NCBI GenBank assembly: GCA_007117945.1
Contig: SKTN01000394.1
Coordinates: forward strand, 1-21,116
From: Nitriliruptoraceae bacterium
Lineage (GTDB): Bacteria > Actinomycetota > Nitriliruptoria > Nitriliruptorales > Nitriliruptoraceae
Length of the DNA: 21,116 bases
Reading direction: 5' to 3'
In this document: one piece after another, positions 20,519 to 21,116 of the stretch
How the letters are laid out: every line of letters begins with the position of its first letter
How positions within the stretch are numbered: position 1 is the stretch's first letter
Translations under genes and position numbers: made by a program
The notes under the pieces: generated by a model
What the model was told of the DNA's origin: nothing
The model's database searches: none
The model's input: only the letters and a program-made list of their open reading frames with translations

Positions 20519-21116
20519 ATGGCGAAGTTCGGCGAGGGCGACGCCCTGCTGAAGTGCTCCTTCTGCGGGAAGTCGCAGAAGCAGGTCAAGAAGCTCATCG
20601 CGGGCCCCGGGGTCTACATCTGCGACGAGTGCATCGACCTGTGCAACGAGATCATCGAGGAGGAGCTCTCCGAGCCCGCCGAGCTCGAGCTCGACGAGCT
20701 GCCCAAGCCCAAGGAGATCTACCACTACCTCGATGACTACGTCGTCGGCCAGGACTCCGCCAAGAAGACGCTGGCCGTCGCGGTCTACAACCACTACAAG
20801 CGCATCCAGGTCGACACCCGCGGACCCGGCGCGGCCGAAGAGGTCGAGCTACAGAAGTCCAACATCCTGCTGCTCGGTCCCACGGGCTCCGGCAAGACCC
20901 TGCTCGCCCAGACGCTGGCGAAGCTGCTGAACGTGCCCTTCGCCATCGCCGACGCCACGGCGCTGACCGAGGCCGGCTACGTCGGTGAGGATGTGGAGAA
21001 CATCCTGCTCAAGCTGATCCAGGCCGCCGACTTCGACGTCAAGAAGGCCGAGACGGGCATCATCTACATCGACGAGGTCGACAAGATCGCCCGCAAGTCG
21101 GACAACCCCTCGATCA
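20519..21116 (+). CDS. clpX: ClpX, Clp protease ATP-binding unfoldase subunit (3'-truncated)
   Basis: ClpX is the AAA+ unfoldase that feeds ClpP. The first 199 residues are present and the frame runs off the window end. The N-terminal zinc-binding domain has CSFC (Cys13, Cys16) and CDEC (Cys35, Cys38). The linker to the AAA+ domain is acidic ('EELSEPAELELDEL'). The AAA+ domain has 'LDDYVVGQDSAKKTLAVAVY', Walker A GPTGSGKT at residues 120-127, 'DATALTEAGYVGEDVENIL' with the pore-loop GYVG, and Walker B 'IIYIDEVDKIARKS'. The ATG at 20519 has AAGGA about ten bases upstream (20504-20508). Placement after clpP is the usual order. Confidence 0.97.
   Translation, partial: MAKFGEGDALLKCSFCGKSQKQVKKLIAGPGVYICDECIDLCNEIIEEELSEPAELELDELPKPKEIYHYLDDYVVGQDSAKKTLAVAVYNHYKRIQVDTRGPGAAEEVELQKSNILLLGPTGSGKTLLAQTLAKLLNVPFAIADATALTEAGYVGEDVENILLKLIQAADFDVKKAETGIIYIDEVDKIARKSDNPSI

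Noticed and set aside
20332..20736. A + strand frame overlapping the clpX start in another phase
   Set aside because: The true clpX frame carries the zinc-finger cysteines and AAA+ motifs; this one is Arg/Gly-rich and unconserved.

Overview
The window is very GC-rich, with dense operons of 4-base stop/start overlaps and frequent GTG starts. It contains flagellar export genes, pta-ackA and tig/clpP/clpX. Promoter-like -10 boxes read TAC/AAC-NN-T, and intergenic hairpins have no T-tract. Together this suggests a motile, high-GC actinobacterium, possibly a deep branch such as Nitriliruptoria/Euzebya. That placement is inference, not proof.

Region 1 (1-9409, + strand) is the distal part of a flagellar operon: fliL (5'-truncated), fliM, fliN, fliO, fliP, fliQ, fliR, flhB, flhA, an FlhF-like gene and a small membrane-protein gene. 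FliM/FliN form the switch. FliO/P/Q/R, FlhB and FlhA form the type III export gate. The FlhF-like protein keeps FlhF-like ends, but its P-loop position has no GxGKT motif, so it looks like a pseudo-GTPase. FliM lacks the usual N-terminal CheY-binding peptide.

Region 2 (9564-10730, - strand) is a two-TM K+ channel with an RCK domain, whose start codon is unclear. It is divergent from pta-ackA (10750-14186, + strand), the acetyl-CoA/acetyl-phosphate/acetate overflow pathway. A perfect 50-bp palindrome lies between ackA and the convergent DUF418 gene.

Region 3 (14411-16813) holds a DUF418 membrane protein and a HIT-family protein in one - strand unit, then tRNA-Gly(TCC) (-), an HPF/RaiA-like protein (+) and tRNA-Pro(TGG) (-).

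Region 4 (16814-21116) is a protein quality-control block: trigger factor (tig) with a C/A-rich 12-bp tandem-repeat leader, a convergent lipoprotein gene, then clpP and clpX (3'-truncated). Hairpins separate tig from the lipoprotein gene and clpP from clpX. No IS element, phage gene, CRISPR array or origin was seen. No gene-free stretch exceeds 300 bases; the longest is 16814-17098, which is described.
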